From the NCBI GenBank assembly GCA_017518255.1, contig JAFWVK010000107.1, forward strand, positions 1 to 54,236: DNA of 54,236 nucleotides, written 5' to 3'. Each line of letters begins with the position of its first letter. The stretch's first letter is position 1. Shown here in pieces: positions 9,335-17,978 of the stretch. The DNA is from Oscillospiraceae bacterium. Its GTDB lineage: Bacteria; Bacillota; Clostridia; Oscillospirales; Ruminococcaceae. Under the pieces are notes generated by a model. It was not told where the DNA came from, made no database searches, and saw only the letters and a program-made list of their open reading frames with translations. Made by a program: the position numbers and the translations under genes.

Positions 9335-9431
9335 ATATTATGTGTAGTTGTTTATGGGGGGAAGTATGCCCTCCGGCAGTCTGCGCTATATACATGCAAA
9401 ATCGAAAATGAAAGAAATGAGGCAAACAATT

Positions 9432-9683
9432 ATGACAAACAAAGGGTTGAATCTTCAGGACGTTTTTCTGAATCAGGCGAGAAAGGACCGCCTGCCGCTC
9501 ACAATCTTCCTGACTAACGGCTATCAGTTCAAAGGCATTATCCGCGGCTTCGATTCCTTTATCGTGATTCTGGAAACGGACGGCAGACAGCAGCTTGTCT
9601 ATAAGCACGCGATTTCTACAATCGTCCCTGCCAGACCGATCTCCATTCTTGACGCAATGGAGCAGCGGGAGGACGCAGAGTAA
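9432..9683 (+). CDS. hfq: RNA chaperone Hfq
   Basis: Sm-fold hexameric RNA-binding protein that pairs small RNAs with mRNAs. The 83-aa chain begins [19 protein letters not shown] and carries Sm1 ([25 protein letters not shown]) and the Sm2 core [10 protein letters not shown] with the conserved KHA. The ATG at 9432 is chosen because GAGG sits 9 bases before it and because NLQDxFLN at the very start is the family pattern; upstream in-frame ATGs would add residues unlike Hfq. It lies directly downstream of miaA, as in many bacteria, but here with its own extended -10 promoter. Confidence 0.95.
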   Translation: MTNKGLNLQDVFLNQARKDRLPLTIFLTNGYQFKGIIRGFDSFIVILETDGRQQLVYKHAISTIVPARPISILDAMEQREDAE

Positions 9684-9686
9684 CCG

Positions 9687-10937
9687 ATGAACGAGCTTAC
9701 AACGCGAATCCTCAGAATTCTTGTGCTGGTGTTCGCCGTTGTTCTGGCATCAACCATTTTTTATCATCTGCTGTTTCAGGATTATGAAACGGAGAATGCG
9801 ACCTATTATGTCGTGCAGGATGTCTCCGCCTTTGAAGGCGTCTATGTCCGGAATGAATCCGTCAGGACCTATGCCGGAACGGGCGCACTGCGCTATTGCG
9901 TCAACGACGGCGCAAAGCTGGGCATCGGCAGCGTGATCGCCGAGGTGTATTCCGACGAGAAACAAATAGATCTGCGCAGACGCATCGCGGACAAACAGGA
10001 AGAGCTTGCGATGCTGAACAAGATTGAGAACCCCGGAACCAGCGAGCATGCACAGCCTGCAAACCTCTCCGCACTGATCCGCGAACAGTACCGCTCTATG
10101 ATCCGCAGCCGGGAACGCGGCGACCTCGCCGGAATGCTCGGAAACCGCAGAGATCTGACGGTATATATGAGCACCTATGAGAAAATTACCAATCCGGACG
10201 TCGATTATGCCGGCAGAATTGCTGCGCTGGAAGATGAAATCAACAGGCTGAATGCGCAGAAAACCGCTCCGGATCAGACCATCCGGGCAGACAGAAGCGC
10301 CTATTTCATCAGCTATGTGGACGGCTATGAGGACCTGCTCAAAGCCGACAGCGTCCGGCAGCTGACACAGGAGCAGATTGCTTCGGTCAGCGATGACGGA
10401 AACGGCAGTGCCGATCCGAACGCAATCGGAAAACTGGTCGATGCGTATTCGTGGTATATCGTCGGCGTGTTTGACAATACCAAGCTCCGGCTTTCTGAGG
10501 ATGACACCGCAACGGTGCATCTGGAATCGCTTTCGCGGAATCTTCGCGTGAAGGTCGTCTCCCTGATTTCAACGGGTGACATCACCAGAACGCAGGCGGT
10601 TCTGCGCTGCGACCAGTTTACCTATGATGTCGTTCAGCACCGGACGGAACGGGTCGAGATTCTGCGCGATACCGTCGAGGGAATCCGCATTCCGCGCTCG
10701 GCAATCCGCTTCAAAACCCTCGAAGAAGAGGTCAAGGATGAAAGCGGCAATGTCACAACAAAGCAGACGGAATACATGGGTGTCTATATTCTGATCGGAG
10801 AATCCGCAGAATTCCGCAAGCTCGACATCATCTATGAGGACGAGGACTTCTGTCTCTCTAAGCTCGGTGCCGGAAGCGGTTATGTGTCTCTTTATGACGA
10901 TATCATCGTAAAAGGAGTGGTCGCAGATGACAGCTGA
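9687..10937 (+). CDS. Membrane-anchored HlyD-like protein
   Basis: 416-aa protein with one N-terminal transmembrane segment (about residues 9-30, ILVLVFAVVLASTIFYHLLF) and an extracytoplasmic body. The body starts with a lipoyl/barrel-like strand set (VQDVSAFEGVYVRNESV, GTGALRYCVNDGAKLGIGSVIAEVY), continues with a helical hairpin (residues about 90-190) and returns to beta structure with a late IRIPRSAIRF segment. This is the layout of HlyD/membrane-fusion-type proteins. Proteins of this kind sit beside ylmE and sepF in related Clostridia, which hints at an envelope or division role rather than drug efflux; no transporter partner is present. It starts 3 bp after hfq and overlaps ylmE by 11 bp. 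Confidence 0.7.
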   Translation: MNELTTRILRILVLVFAVVLASTIFYHLLFQDYETENATYYVVQDVSAFEGVYVRNESVRTYAGTGALRYCVNDGAKLGIGSVIAEVYSDEKQIDLRRRIADKQEELAMLNKIENPGTSEHAQPANLSALIREQYRSMIRSRERGDLAGMLGNRRDLTVYMSTYEKITNPDVDYAGRIAALEDEINRLNAQKTAPDQTIRADRSAYFISYVDGYEDLLKADSVRQLTQEQIASVSDDGNGSADPNAIGKLVDAYSWYIVGVFDNTKLRLSEDDTATVHLESLSRNLRVKVVSLISTGDITRTQAVLRCDQFTYDVVQHRTERVEILRDTVEGIRIPRSAIRFKTLEEEVKDESGNVTTKQTEYMGVYILIGESAEFRKLDIIYEDEDFCLSKLGAGSGYVSLYDDIIVKGVVADDS

Positions 10938-11655
10938 CGGGAACATCACGGAGGAACAGATCCGTGCGATGCGCACAAGACTTTCAGGAATCCGTGAAAA
11001 CATCGAAAGAGCCTGCACGGCAGCAGGCAGACAGCCGCAGGATATTACACTGATGGCTGTTACAAAAACCGTAGATCCGGTTCTGATCAATGCCGCCGTC
11101 GAGGAGGGCGTAAATGTACTCGGCGAAAACCGCGTACAGGAGTTTCTCTCCAAAAGATCGCTCTACCGCCCGGAGGCAGAGGTGCAGTTTATCGGACATC
11201 TGCAAACCAATAAGGTGAAGCAGATCATAGACAAGGTGACCTTGATTCATTCCGCGGACAGCCTGCATCTGGCTCAGGCAATCGACCGCGCCGCAGATGC
11301 GGCGGGGCTGGTGATGCCGGTTCTGCTGGAGGTCAATATCGGCGGGGAGAGCTCCAAATCCGGTGTTTCGCCGGATATGCTCCCGGCTCTGCTCCGGGAT
11401 GCCGCAAAGCTTTCTCATATCCGCGTAGACGGTCTGATGACCATTCCGCCGCCTACCTCCGACGAAACGGAGCAGAACCGCGTCTTTTCAAGAATGCGGA
11501 AGCTGTTTGAGGAGCTGCGCGGGCAGACCCCGATGCATATCCTCTCTATGGGAATGTCCGGAGACTATGAAGCGGCAATCCGGAACGGCTCCACACTTGT
11601 CCGGATCGGAAGCGCCCTGTTCGGCGCAAGGGTTTATCCGCAGAAAGCTGTATGA
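10927..11655 (+). CDS. ylmE: YggS/YlmE family pyridoxal-5'-phosphate homeostasis protein
   Basis: PLP-binding protein of the YBL036C/YggS group, which buffers pyridoxal phosphate rather than catalysing a known reaction. The PLP lysine is K47 in LMAVTKTVD. Further landmarks are GENRVQEF, FIGHLQTNKVK, LEVNIGGESSKSG, GLMTIPPPT and the phosphate loop LSMGMSGDYEAAI, followed by VRIGSALFG. The length, 242 aa, is normal. It overlaps the preceding gene by 11 bp and precedes sepF by 106 bp, the conserved Gram-positive order. Confidence 0.93.
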   Translation: MTADGNITEEQIRAMRTRLSGIRENIERACTAAGRQPQDITLMAVTKTVDPVLINAAVEEGVNVLGENRVQEFLSKRSLYRPEAEVQFIGHLQTNKVKQIIDKVTLIHSADSLHLAQAIDRAADAAGLVMPVLLEVNIGGESSKSGVSPDMLPALLRDAAKLSHIRVDGLMTIPPPTSDETEQNRVFSRMRKLFEELRGQTPMHILSMGMSGDYEAAIRNGSTLVRIGSALFGARVYPQKAV

Positions 11656-11761
11656 ATACAGCCGTTTCTGCACAGAATACAAAAAACAGGGAAAAGATGT
11701 GCCCGGCAGGCTTACCGGACATATTCAGCATAAATACTACAGATAGAAAAGGAGAATCCAA

Positions 11762-12304
11762 ATGAAAGCATTTGACAAGATTCGTGATTTCTTTGCCCCG
11801 GAGGAAGACGATTCCTATGAATCCGAGCCGGTGCGCGAAACCAGAGACTTACCGCGGAGAGATGATCTGCCGCGCAGAGAAGTGCGCGAATCCTACCGCG
11901 AGCCGCAGGAGCCTGTTATGCGCGAGCGCGAAAGGAACGATTCTTTCCGCGACAGCTACAGCAGACCGGAGCCGAGCACCTATCAGTCCAAACGCGACAA
12001 TAAGGTCGTGAATATTCAGGCGACTGCACAGCTTCAGGTCGTTCTGGTCAAGCCTGAGGTCTTTACGGATGCAAAGCAGATTGCGGATCATCTGATCTCC
12101 AAGAAAACTGTTGTGCTCAATCTCGAAACCGCTTCTGCGGAGAATAAGCGCCGCATCATCGACTTCCTTGTCGGCGTCGCCTATGCAAACGGCGGCAGCC
12201 TGAAGCCCGTTGCCAACCTGACCTATATCATTACGCCGTATAACGTCGGTTTTATCGGCGAGGATCTTGTCAATGAGCTGGAGACAAACGGTGTCATCAG
12301 CTGA
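11762..12304 (+). CDS. sepF: Cell division protein SepF
   Basis: FtsZ-binding protein that bundles FtsZ filaments and tethers them to the membrane. The N-terminus MKAFDKIRDFFAP is the amphipathic membrane-binding helix. Residues about 15-80 are a long Arg/Glu/Asp-rich disordered linker, longer than in B. subtilis. The C-terminal SepF domain (VVNIQATAQLQVVLVKPEVFTD to GFIGEDLVNEL) contains the polymerisation and FtsZ-binding core. AAAAGGAG precedes the ATG. Confidence 0.95.
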   Translation: MKAFDKIRDFFAPEEDDSYESEPVRETRDLPRRDDLPRREVRESYREPQEPVMRERERNDSFRDSYSRPEPSTYQSKRDNKVVNIQATAQLQVVLVKPEVFTDAKQIADHLISKKTVVLNLETASAENKRRIIDFLVGVAYANGGSLKPVANLTYIITPYNVGFIGEDLVNELETNGVIS

Positions 12305-12344
12305 TTTTGCTGATGCATAACCGAAAGGAAGGAGAATTGCCGCT

Positions 12345-13067
12345 ATGATTACCGCAAAAGAGATTCAGAGGAAGAAGTTTGAAAAGGTGAAATTCGGATA
12401 CAGCCCCGAAGAAGTTGACGAATTTCTCTCCCAGATTGAGAACGATATCCGTCTGATGCAGCAGGATCTGGACGATTCCAACGAGAAAATTCAGCTGCTT
12501 GCAGACAAGGTTCGCGAATATAAAAATTCCGAAGAGGATATCAAGAATGCACTGCTCGGCGCCCAGAAACAGGCGCGTGAAGTGATCGACCAGGCAAAAG
12601 CCCGCGCCGCTGCTATGGAGGAGGAAGCAAAGAAAACTGCCGATGCCGCAAAGTCGCAGGCGCTGATTGATCAGGAAACTCAGCTCGCCCAGATCGGTGA
12701 AAAGCTCGATCACGAAAACCGTGTGCTGGTCGAAACCCAGAAACAGGCTGCTGCATTCAAGCAGACCTTGTTCGATCTCTATAAGGAACATCTGGAGCAG
12801 ATTTCCAGAATTCCGGACGAGATTGATGACGAAGACGACGAGTACGAGGAGTACGACGACGAGGAAGAAGAGTACGACGACGACGAATACGAGGACGACG
12901 AGTACGAGGATGACGCAGAGGATGAGGCTGACACGGAAGAAGAGACTGAAGCGGCAGCGGAAGACAACGCTGAGACTGTTCAGGAAAGCGCTGCTCCGAA
13001 AGAGGAAGCCGCAGCACCCCCTCCCGCATTCGGAAGCCGCCGCGATGATGCCAGAAGCCGTTTCTGA
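12345..13067 (+). CDS. divIVA: DivIVA domain protein with acidic tail
   Basis: Coiled-coil scaffold that binds curved membrane at poles and septa. Residues 1-60 form the DivIVA lipid-binding and first coiled-coil part (ITAKEIQRKKFEKVKFGYSPEEVDEFL). A long coiled coil runs to about residue 160. The C-terminal third is extremely acidic (runs of D, E and Y from about 160 to 215), then an Ala/Pro segment and a basic end (GSRRDDARSRF). The Asp/Tyr/Glu tail is encoded by GAC/GAG/TAC codon repeats that could vary in length. A terminator follows. Confidence 0.92.
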   Translation: MITAKEIQRKKFEKVKFGYSPEEVDEFLSQIENDIRLMQQDLDDSNEKIQLLADKVREYKNSEEDIKNALLGAQKQAREVIDQAKARAAAMEEEAKKTADAAKSQALIDQETQLAQIGEKLDHENRVLVETQKQAAAFKQTLFDLYKEHLEQISRIPDEIDDEDDEYEEYDDEEEEYDDDEYEDDEYEDDAEDEADTEEETEAAAEDNAETVQESAAPKEEAAAPPPAFGSRRDDARSRF

Positions 13068-13096
13068 TTAAAATACACATGTAAAAGTTTCAGAAG

Positions 13097-13138
13097 GAAC
13101 TTGCAGCGGCTTCTGCTGCCGCGCAGGTTCCTTTTTCC
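13097..13138 (+). terminator. Rho-independent terminator after divIVA
   Basis: AGGAAC pairs with GTTCCT around an inner GCAGCGGCTTCTGCTGC hairpin, followed by TTTTTCC. It separates divIVA from lspA. Confidence 0.7.
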
Positions 13139-13164
13139 TGTCTCTGAAAGGAGCAACGAAAACG

Positions 13165-13827
13165 ATGTTTGCTTTGTTCATTTGTGCGGCTGCCGCCGCC
13201 GTTCTGACAGGTGCGGATCAGCTCATTAAAATCTGGGCGATTCACAATCTGAGAGAACAGCCGGCGCGCCCGTTCCTGAAACTCGGAAGCTTTGACTGGA
13301 TGCATCTGCGCTATCTCGAAAACGACGGTGCCGCGTTCAGTATGCTGAGCGGCTCCCGCGGCTTTCTGATCGTATTTCCGATTATTATGATTACGCTGTG
13401 CTTTTACGTTCTGCACCGCAAGGGCAGAACGCACCGCTATCTCTATCCCGCACTGACGCTGATTGCGGCGGGCGGTCTCGGCAATCTGATAGACCGTATT
13501 TTCCGCGGCGGGCATGTCGTCGATTATTTTGATTTTCAGCTCTGCAATTTCGCAGTGTTCAATTTTGCCGATGTCTGCGTAACCGTCGGTGTCGCAATTA
13601 TGATTTTCGGCATTCTCTTTCTGGAGCATGAGCTTCCGGAGGCGAAAAAGCTGAAGCAGGCAAAGCGTGTGCCGTATGCCCGTCTTGCCGCAGATGCACC
13701 GCTCGCAGGAGAATTGCCGGAAGCCGGAGAACTGCCGCTTGCCGGCGAGCTGCCGGAAGCCGGTGCAGCCCCGCAGCGTGAACTGCTGCCGGAATTACCG
13801 GAGGAATCCGAAAATGCCGGAGAATGA
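13165..13827 (+). CDS. lspA: Lipoprotein signal peptidase (LspA) with repeated tail
   Basis: Aspartyl membrane protease that removes signal peptides from prolipoproteins. Four transmembrane segments are visible, with the family motifs ENDGAAFSMLSG, GGLGNLIDRIFRGGHVVDYFDF and FNFADVCVTVG; the catalytic pair should be D120 and D136. The core ends near residue 155, where most LspA proteins stop. Here about 60 extra residues follow, including near-repeats of AGELPEAGELP, predicted cytosolic and disordered. AAAGGAGC precedes the ATG. The stop overlaps the next gene by 14 bp. Confidence 0.93.
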   Translation: MFALFICAAAAAVLTGADQLIKIWAIHNLREQPARPFLKLGSFDWMHLRYLENDGAAFSMLSGSRGFLIVFPIIMITLCFYVLHRKGRTHRYLYPALTLIAAGGLGNLIDRIFRGGHVVDYFDFQLCNFAVFNFADVCVTVGVAIMIFGILFLEHELPEAKKLKQAKRVPYARLAADAPLAGELPEAGELPLAGELPEAGAAPQRELLPELPEESENAGE

Positions 13828-14740
13828 GCAGATTCTGACCGTACCGGAGGAAGACGCGGGCAAGCGGCTGGATGCATGGCTCGCAGCACAGGAAACACTT
13901 TCCCTGACACGCTCCGCGGTTCAGCAGCTTCTGGAGCGCGGCGGCATTCTGTACTGCGGCGCACCGGCAAAAAAGAATACGAAGCTCCGCGCAGGCGACC
14001 GGATTTCGGTCACCGTACCGGAGCCGGAGGAACTGCATGTCGAGCCGCAGAACATTCCCCTGACGGTTGTATATGAAGATCCGGAGCTGCTGGTCGTCAA
14101 CAAGCCCAAGGGCATGGTTGTGCATCCTGCACCGGGACATCCGGACGGAACTCTCGTAAATGCGCTGCTGTATCACTGTGCAGGGGGGCTGTCGAGCATC
14201 AACGGTGTCATTCGCCCCGGCATTGTCCACAGAATCGACCGCGATACCAGCGGACTGCTGATTGTCGCGAAGACCGACCGTGCACACCTCGGACTGGCAG
14301 AACAGATTGCCTCTCACTCCTTTACGCGCGCCTATGAAGCAGTCGTCTGCGGCAGAATGAAAAACGAATCCGGAACCGTACATGCGGCAATCGGCAGAGA
14401 CCCGCGTGACCGGCAGAAAATGTGCGTAACCGAAAAAAACGCAAAGGATGCCGTGACGCATTATGCCGTTCTTGCGCAGTTTGACCGGCACACGCATGTC
14501 CGCTGCACCCTTGAAACCGGCAGAACGCATCAGATCCGCGTTCATATGAAATATATCGGTCATCCGGTCTACGGTGACCCTGTCTACGGCAAACCGGAAA
14601 AGGGAATCGAGGGACAATGTCTTCACGCGAAGCTGATCGGCTTTGTGCATCCCGTAACCGGGCAGTATCTCGAATTTGAGGCGCCCCTCCCCGATTATTT
14701 TGAAGCCGTTCTGAGAAAGGTATCGCACGCTTTGCCGTAA
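13814..14740 (+). CDS. RluA family pseudouridine synthase (RluD-like)
   Basis: Isomerises uridines of 23S rRNA or tRNA to pseudouridine. An N-terminal S4 RNA-binding domain (GKRLDAWLA to GDRISV) is followed by the catalytic domain with HRIDRDTSGL, catalytic D142, and later GRTHQIRVHMKYIGHPVYGD. The ATG at 13814 is chosen because GGAGGA lies 8 bases before it and the S4 domain begins at once; a longer reading frame to 13667 would overlap lspA by 160 bp. Length 308 aa. The lspA-rluD adjacency is common in Firmicutes. Confidence 0.92.
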   Translation: MPENEQILTVPEEDAGKRLDAWLAAQETLSLTRSAVQQLLERGGILYCGAPAKKNTKLRAGDRISVTVPEPEELHVEPQNIPLTVVYEDPELLVVNKPKGMVVHPAPGHPDGTLVNALLYHCAGGLSSINGVIRPGIVHRIDRDTSGLLIVAKTDRAHLGLAEQIASHSFTRAYEAVVCGRMKNESGTVHAAIGRDPRDRQKMCVTEKNAKDAVTHYAVLAQFDRHTHVRCTLETGRTHQIRVHMKYIGHPVYGDPVYGKPEKGIEGQCLHAKLIGFVHPVTGQYLEFEAPLPDYFEAVLRKVSHALP

Positions 14741-14791
14741 GCACCGCCGATGAGATACCTTTTTTCATATTCTTTTTGGGAAGTGATTGAA

Positions 14792-15331
14792 ATGCATTTT
14801 GATTACTGCCCGCATTGCGGTCAAAAAACAGCAATGCGGCAGATGGGCGATGACGGCGCTGTTCCCTACTGCGAACAGTGCGGCATCCCCCTCTTTGATA
14901 TGTTCAGCACATGTGTGCTTTCCGTTGTCATCAGCCCTGCCGGCGAGATTGCCCTGATCCGTCAGAGCTACGGGCAGCAGGAGTTTTTTGTCGGCGTTGC
15001 CGGATACATGAAACCGGGCGAAACCGCTGAGGAAGCGGCTGCGCGGGAAATCACAGAGGAAATCGGCATCACACCGGAACGGACAGAGTTTGCATTCAGC
15101 CGTTGGCATTCCGCAAAAGGTCAGCTGATGCTGTGTTTCTGTGCTTTTTCAGCACAGGATGCCTTCACCTGTTCTCAGGAAGTCCGTGAGGCAAAGTGGT
15201 TTACACCGCAGCAGGCTTTGCAGGCATGCCGCCCCGGCAGCATTATCGGACAGCTTGTGCAGTATGCCGTAGGCCTGCCTACTATGCAATCATTACAAAA
15301 AATGCATGAAATCGGCGGTAAAAAATTTTAG
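14792..15331 (+). CDS. Zinc-ribbon Nudix hydrolase
   Basis: Hydrolase of nucleoside diphosphates linked to other groups. The N-terminus has a zinc ribbon (CPHC near residues 6-9 and CEQC about 20 residues later). The Nudix box Gx5Ex7REUxEExGU is intact (GYMKPGETAEEAAARE, then ITEEIGI). The zinc ribbon plus Nudix layout resembles NudC-type NADH pyrophosphatases, but the diagnostic SQPWPFPxS is missing, so the substrate is open. The ATG at 14792 follows GGGAAGTGA; the in-frame ATG at 14750 has no clear ribosome site and would add a Phe/Tyr-rich leader. Length 179 aa. Confidence 0.85.
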   Translation: MHFDYCPHCGQKTAMRQMGDDGAVPYCEQCGIPLFDMFSTCVLSVVISPAGEIALIRQSYGQQEFFVGVAGYMKPGETAEEAAAREITEEIGITPERTEFAFSRWHSAKGQLMLCFCAFSAQDAFTCSQEVREAKWFTPQQALQACRPGSIIGQLVQYAVGLPTMQSLQKMHEIGGKKF

Positions 15332-15351
15332 GGATTTGACGCGTTAAAGCA

Positions 15352-15380
15352 TTGACAATTTAACAATTATCGTGTATAAT
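15352..15380 (+). promoter_or_regulatory. Sigma-A promoter of the DAHP synthase gene
   Basis: Consensus TTGACA and TATAAT with a 17-bp spacer, the strongest promoter on the left side of the window. The leader is about 55 nt and shows no attenuator. Confidence 0.9.
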
Positions 15381-15441
15381 ATGAGACAGACAAAGCAGAA
15401 ACCCGACACAGAACGAAAAATCAAAAGGAGAATCCGCAGCT

Positions 15442-16473
15442 ATGATGAACATGAACTTCGAGCGAAAGCTCGCAATCCCGATGGAAGTGAAGGAAATGTA
15501 TCCTGTCACTGCCGAAATGGAACAGACCGTTGAAAAGCGCGCAATTGAAATCAAAAACATTTTCAGCGGCAGGGACGACCGCCTGGTACTGATTATCGGA
15601 CCCTGCTCGGCAGACAACCCTGATGCTGTTATGGACTATATCACCCGTCTGCGCAGCATACAGGAGCAGGTAAAGGATGAAATATTTATTATTCCGCGCA
15701 TCTACACAAACAAGCCCCGCACAACCGGCGCAGGCTACAAAGGACTTCTGCATCAGCCGGATCCGAATGCAAAGCCGGATATGTTCAAAGGTATCATCGC
15801 AACCAGAGAGCTGCATATGCGCGCGCTGAAAGAAACCGGTTTTTCCTGCGCGGATGAAATGCTCTATCCGGAAAACCACAAATATCTCGATGACCTGCTT
15901 GCATATGTTGCAGTCGGCGCACGCTCCGTTGAGAATCAGGAGCACCGCCTTGTCGCAAGCGGAATTGCCGGCCCTGTCGGCATGAAAAACCCGACTGCGG
16001 GCGACCTTTCCGTCATGATGAACGCCATTACCGCCGCTCAGCACGGGCATACCTTCATTTACCGCGGCTGGGAGGTTCACTCAACAGGAAATCCGCTTGC
16101 ACACGCCATTATGCGCGGCTACATGAACAAGCACGGTCAGTCGATGCCGAATTATCATTATGAAGACCTCGCGCATCTGGCGGAGCTTTACGCAGCCGGC
16201 GGCTTTGAAAATCCCGCGGCAATCATTGACACCAACCACGCAAATTCCGGCAAGAATCCGTTTGAGCAGCCCCGTATTGTCAAAGAAGTGCTCAATATGC
16301 GCAAATACAGCAACGATATCAAGAAGCTGGTCAAGGGCTTCATGATTGAAAGCTATCTGGAAGACGGCGCGCAGAAAATCGACGGCGGCTGCTACGGCAT
16401 GTCAATTACCGACCCCTGCCTCGGCTGGGAGAAAACCGAGCGTCTGATTCTCGAAATCGCCGAAATACTGTAA
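15442..16473 (+). CDS. 3-deoxy-7-phosphoheptulonate (DAHP) synthase, class I
   Basis: Condenses phosphoenolpyruvate and erythrose 4-phosphate, the first step of the shikimate pathway. This is the AroF/G/H type: IIGPCSADNPDAV, the PEP-binding motif KPRTTGAGYKGLLHQPDPN, then ENQEHRLVASGIAGPVGMKNPTAG (written in two parts: ENQEHRLVASGIAG and PVGMKNPTAG) and the metal-binding region IDTNHANSGKNP, with ESYLEDGAQ near the end. The 343-aa length matches the class. AAAAGGAG precedes a cluster of ATG codons; the first is used. It is monocistronic, from a consensus promoter to an inverted family A repeat. Confidence 0.95.
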   Translation: MMNMNFERKLAIPMEVKEMYPVTAEMEQTVEKRAIEIKNIFSGRDDRLVLIIGPCSADNPDAVMDYITRLRSIQEQVKDEIFIIPRIYTNKPRTTGAGYKGLLHQPDPNAKPDMFKGIIATRELHMRALKETGFSCADEMLYPENHKYLDDLLAYVAVGARSVENQEHRLVASGIAGPVGMKNPTAGDLSVMMNAITAAQHGHTFIYRGWEVHSTGNPLAHAIMRGYMNKHGQSMPNYHYEDLAHLAELYAAGGFENPAAIIDTNHANSGKNPFEQPRIVKEVLNMRKYSNDIKKLVKGFMIESYLEDGAQKIDGGCYGMSITDPCLGWEKTERLILEIAEIL

Positions 16474-16479
16474 AAAAAG

Positions 16480-16630
16480 CTTTCGAGAAACCTCGATAGA
16501 ATCATCTCAAAAGTCGGCGGAGCCTCTGACCGCCCTCCGCAGAGGGCGAAACTCCCTATTTGCGTAAAAAAGCGCTAAAGATTGGGGAAAGGAAAACAAG
16601 AGTTTTCCTTCCCCCGTTATCAATCATCGC
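16480..16630 (-). repeat. Family A dispersed repeat, copy A2 (inverted)
   Basis: Read on the - strand it starts with GATTGATAACGGGGG, forms the long H1 hairpin (about 14 bp, GAAAAC and GTTTTC around TCTT), then TTTAGCGCTTTTTT, hairpin CGCCCTCTGCGGAGGGCG, hairpin GGCGGTCAGAGGCTCCGCC, and the tail CTATCGAGGTTTCTCGA. The AAAAGCTC-type hairpin H4 is lost in this copy. The element fills the space between two convergent transcription units, and its hairpins may serve as their terminator. Confidence 0.85.
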
Positions 16631-16700
16631 GCAGCGCACATTTGCGAAGCAAACTGTGCAGCTGCGCTTTGCAAAACGTGCAATACCTTTTTCAACAAGG

Positions 16701-16734
16701 AAAGCCATAGTATCGGGAATACTATGGCTTTTTC
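16701..16734. terminator. Hairpin terminator between convergent units
   Basis: A 13-bp perfect stem (AAAGCCATAGTAT with ATACTATGGCTTT) around CGGGA, followed on the + strand by TTTTTC. It lies just past the end of the - strand operon and can also serve that side, although the T-run there is weak. Confidence 0.75.
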
Positions 16735-16754
16735 TATACGGTTGCAGGCAGTTT

Positions 16755-17972
16755 TCACTGTTCAGCCGGAATCGGTTTTCCGGCTTCCGCCTGCTGATAC
16801 TGTTCCGCCTGCGGGTCGGTATTATGAATGGAAGTAATCACCTGTAAAATCGCAATCGGCCGCATGGATTCCGCAAATTTCCGGACTTCGGACGGCGTTT
16901 TCAGCGTATCGGTAATCAGCTTGGATTCCTTTTGCCCTCCGTCCTCTGCGGGCTGATTCTGCACAGGCTCAGGCTGAACCGTTTGTGTCTGCTGCGGCTG
17001 CATATTCACTGCCGCAGGGATTGCCGGTGCAGAATACGCAATTTGCGCAAACCGTTCCTTTTTCTTCGGAAGCGGCTGTTTGCTCCGGATATTTTCCAGA
17101 ATCATCTCACAGACACGCATCGGTATGATAAAAGGTTCCTCAGCGGTTCCGGTGATGAATGCACCGGGCTGCTGCGTTTCTTCCTGCAAGCCTGCCATAA
17201 TCCACGCATAGAACATCTCGCCGGTTTCATGAAGCATCCGAAACGAGAATCCCTCTGTCTCCGCCGCAAGATCCGCCGGCTGCTTCTCCCAGACCAGCTT
17301 CTGATACGGCTTCATCATCATCTGAAAATACTGTTCGCGGTCATGTTCCGACGGATAATCCAGATACAGAATCCGGAACGCCCGCTGAATGCTCTCAGGC
17401 AGCTCCGACGGATGTTTGTGACAGCGGCAGGCTGTGACAGACATATGGGTTTCATCCGACGGGAGCTGACCGATCCAGTATGCAAAGCGGTCCGCGAGCT
17501 TCTTCTTTTTCAGAACCGGTCTGATGTCCCCGAAGGACAGATACAGGCAGGTTCCTTCATACTCCGGCTTTCTGCACATTTCCGAAACGGCGGACATCAC
17601 CGTATCCAGACGCGGCAGCGCTTCTGCCTTTCCTTCGTCAAATATCTGCTGAAGGGAAAACTCATAGGCACGAAACTCGTCCTCATTGTCCTCACAGAGC
17701 TGATTCAGAAATGCAAATTCCAGTGTCCGCTTGCCGCAGCCTTCCGCTCCGCAGAACAGAAACGCACGGCTGAGCCGGGCGGCATGCTGCTGCATGCCGT
17801 CCAGCATAAACTGCCAGTGAATGCCCTCATCGTCAAAAAAGGGAAGCGCACCTTTGAGAATCCGGACATGCTCGCTTCTCCCGATCAGGCGATCGAGCGT
17901 CCAGTCCGGATACGGCAGTTCGGAAAGTCTGATACAGCAGCTTTCCGGGTCAAATGAAAACCGTTCTGCCAT
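16755..17972 (-). CDS. Degenerate AAA+ ATPase-like protein (last gene of eight-gene operon)
   Basis: 405-aa protein with the outline of a Vps4/FtsH-type AAA+ module but lost catalytic residues. The P-loop position reads GAEGCGKRT (75-83), where R82 replaces the usual Thr/Ser directly after the lysine. The Walker B strand reads CLYLSFGD (142-149), so the Asp-Glu pair is Ser-Phe. An arginine-finger-like stretch (SIQRAFR, R197/R200) and the lid motif AETEGFSF are kept. A Gln/Pro-rich linker (about 315-350) leads to a short helical C-terminus. It follows an intact AAA+ gene by 6 bp. Inference: a non-hydrolysing partner subunit that could lend its arginines to the active neighbour. Confidence 0.7.
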   Translation of the reverse strand: MAERFSFDPESCCIRLSELPYPDWTLDRLIGRSEHVRILKGALPFFDDEGIHWQFMLDGMQQHAARLSRAFLFCGAEGCGKRTLEFAFLNQLCEDNEDEFRAYEFSLQQIFDEGKAEALPRLDTVMSAVSEMCRKPEYEGTCLYLSFGDIRPVLKKKKLADRFAYWIGQLPSDETHMSVTACRCHKHPSELPESIQRAFRILYLDYPSEHDREQYFQMMMKPYQKLVWEKQPADLAAETEGFSFRMLHETGEMFYAWIMAGLQEETQQPGAFITGTAEEPFIIPMRVCEMILENIRSKQPLPKKKERFAQIAYSAPAIPAAVNMQPQQTQTVQPEPVQNQPAEDGGQKESKLITDTLKTPSEVRKFAESMRPIAILQVITSIHNTDPQAEQYQQAEAGKPIPAEQ

Positions 17973-17978
17973 AGCGGA

